Source of the DNA: Chloroflexota bacterium
GTDB taxonomy: Bacteria > Chloroflexota > Dehalococcoidia > Bin125
Assembly (NCBI GenBank): GCA_028873865.1
Contig: JAPPNI010000027.1
Coordinates: 124,001 to 188,000 of the forward strand
Length of the DNA stretch: 64,000 bases
Direction of reading: 5' to 3'
Part shown: piece after piece, positions 63,923-64,000 of the stretch
Layout of the letters: every line of letters begins with the position of its first letter
Position numbering within the stretch: the stretch's first letter is position 1
Program-made: the position numbers and the translations under genes
The notes under the pieces: generated by a model
Told to the model about the DNA's origin: nothing
Database searches by the model: none
What the model saw: only the letters and a program-made list of their open reading frames with translations

Positions 63923-64000
63923 CCACCCAATCCTTGGAGTCGACGCCCGCTCGACCGGGCGCCACACAGCCCCGCGCTCCCAGAAGGGACGCGAGGCTGC

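Larger units (their letters stand above)
19640..64000. mobile_element. Right integrative conjugative element (ICE-R), left-hand part
   Basis: Begins with a serine recombinase reading towards the B12 operon and continues through TA, defence, transfer (36090-46944) and replication/recombination (59457-63922) genes; the right end lies outside the window. It shares homologous recombinase, coupling ATPase and Replic_Relax genes with ICE-L, in mirror orientation. The left boundary is inferred to lie between 19603 and 19752, where the recombinase loses similarity to its relative. Whether 47-59 kb belongs to the same element is likely but unproven. Confidence 0.55.

Noticed and set aside
1-64000. CRISPR arrays and rRNA genes
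   Set aside because: No regularly spaced direct repeats and no rRNA-like sequence were seen.

Overview
The window is GC-rich chromosomal DNA dominated by integrated conjugative DNA. The transfer genes are of a simplified type (PrgI-like, VirB4-like, VirB6/TrbL-like and VirD4/HerA-like proteins, with no outer-membrane VirB7-VirB10 set seen). Together with the lipobox-bearing LRR protein, the Replic_Relax-like proteins and the B12 gene order, this suggests a monoderm-type lineage such as Chloroflexota or Actinomycetota. That placement is inference; no rRNA or marker gene is present to fix it.

Layout. (A) 1-13544 is the end of one integrative conjugative element (ICE-L): a truncated coupling ATPase, a Replic_Relax-like protein, an IS21-family insertion with intact 5-bp target duplication (2619-5064), a large membrane protein, an Mrr-like nuclease/helical-repeat protein, and a serine recombinase whose reading frame runs antisense through a complete tRNA-Ala(UGC). 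(B) 13545-19626 is a short host segment, all on the minus strand: promoter, cobalamin riboswitch, terminator hairpin, btuC, btuD, cobO, cobT, cobS, cobC, cobU, then tRNA-Ala. It makes a corrinoid import and nucleotide-loop salvage operon. (C) About 19640-64000 is a second, related element (ICE-R) in the opposite orientation: a homologous serine recombinase, HigBA, a HEPN protein, a decayed DUF433/DUF5615 pair, a 9.7-kb defence operon, small regulators, an eight-gene transfer operon (36090-46944), accessory genes (periplasmic binding protein, McrBC, LRR lipoprotein) and a replication/recombination module (CHC2/TOPRIM primase, Rad52-like annealing protein, Cas4-like nuclease) that continues towards the right edge.

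The B12 operon therefore sits between two related elements arranged as mirror images. In both, the interval between the Replic_Relax gene and the recombinase carries a different load, mostly defence genes. The two coupling-ATPase copies share a 284-bp perfect inverted repeat (66-349 and 38391-38674), a sign of recent gene conversion.

The most unusual system is the operon 33840 to 24108 (minus strand): hsdM, an HI0074/HepT-like HEPN protein, a MntA-like nucleotidyltransferase fused to HsdS, a TIR protein, a nucleoside deoxyribosyltransferase-like protein, a small unknown, a DUF1828/DUF1829-like protein and hsdR. All are overlapping or under 50 bp apart. It looks like a type I restriction system with a HEPN/MNT toxin-antitoxin pair wired into its specificity subunit, plus NAD/nucleotide-targeting effector candidates between hsdS and hsdR.
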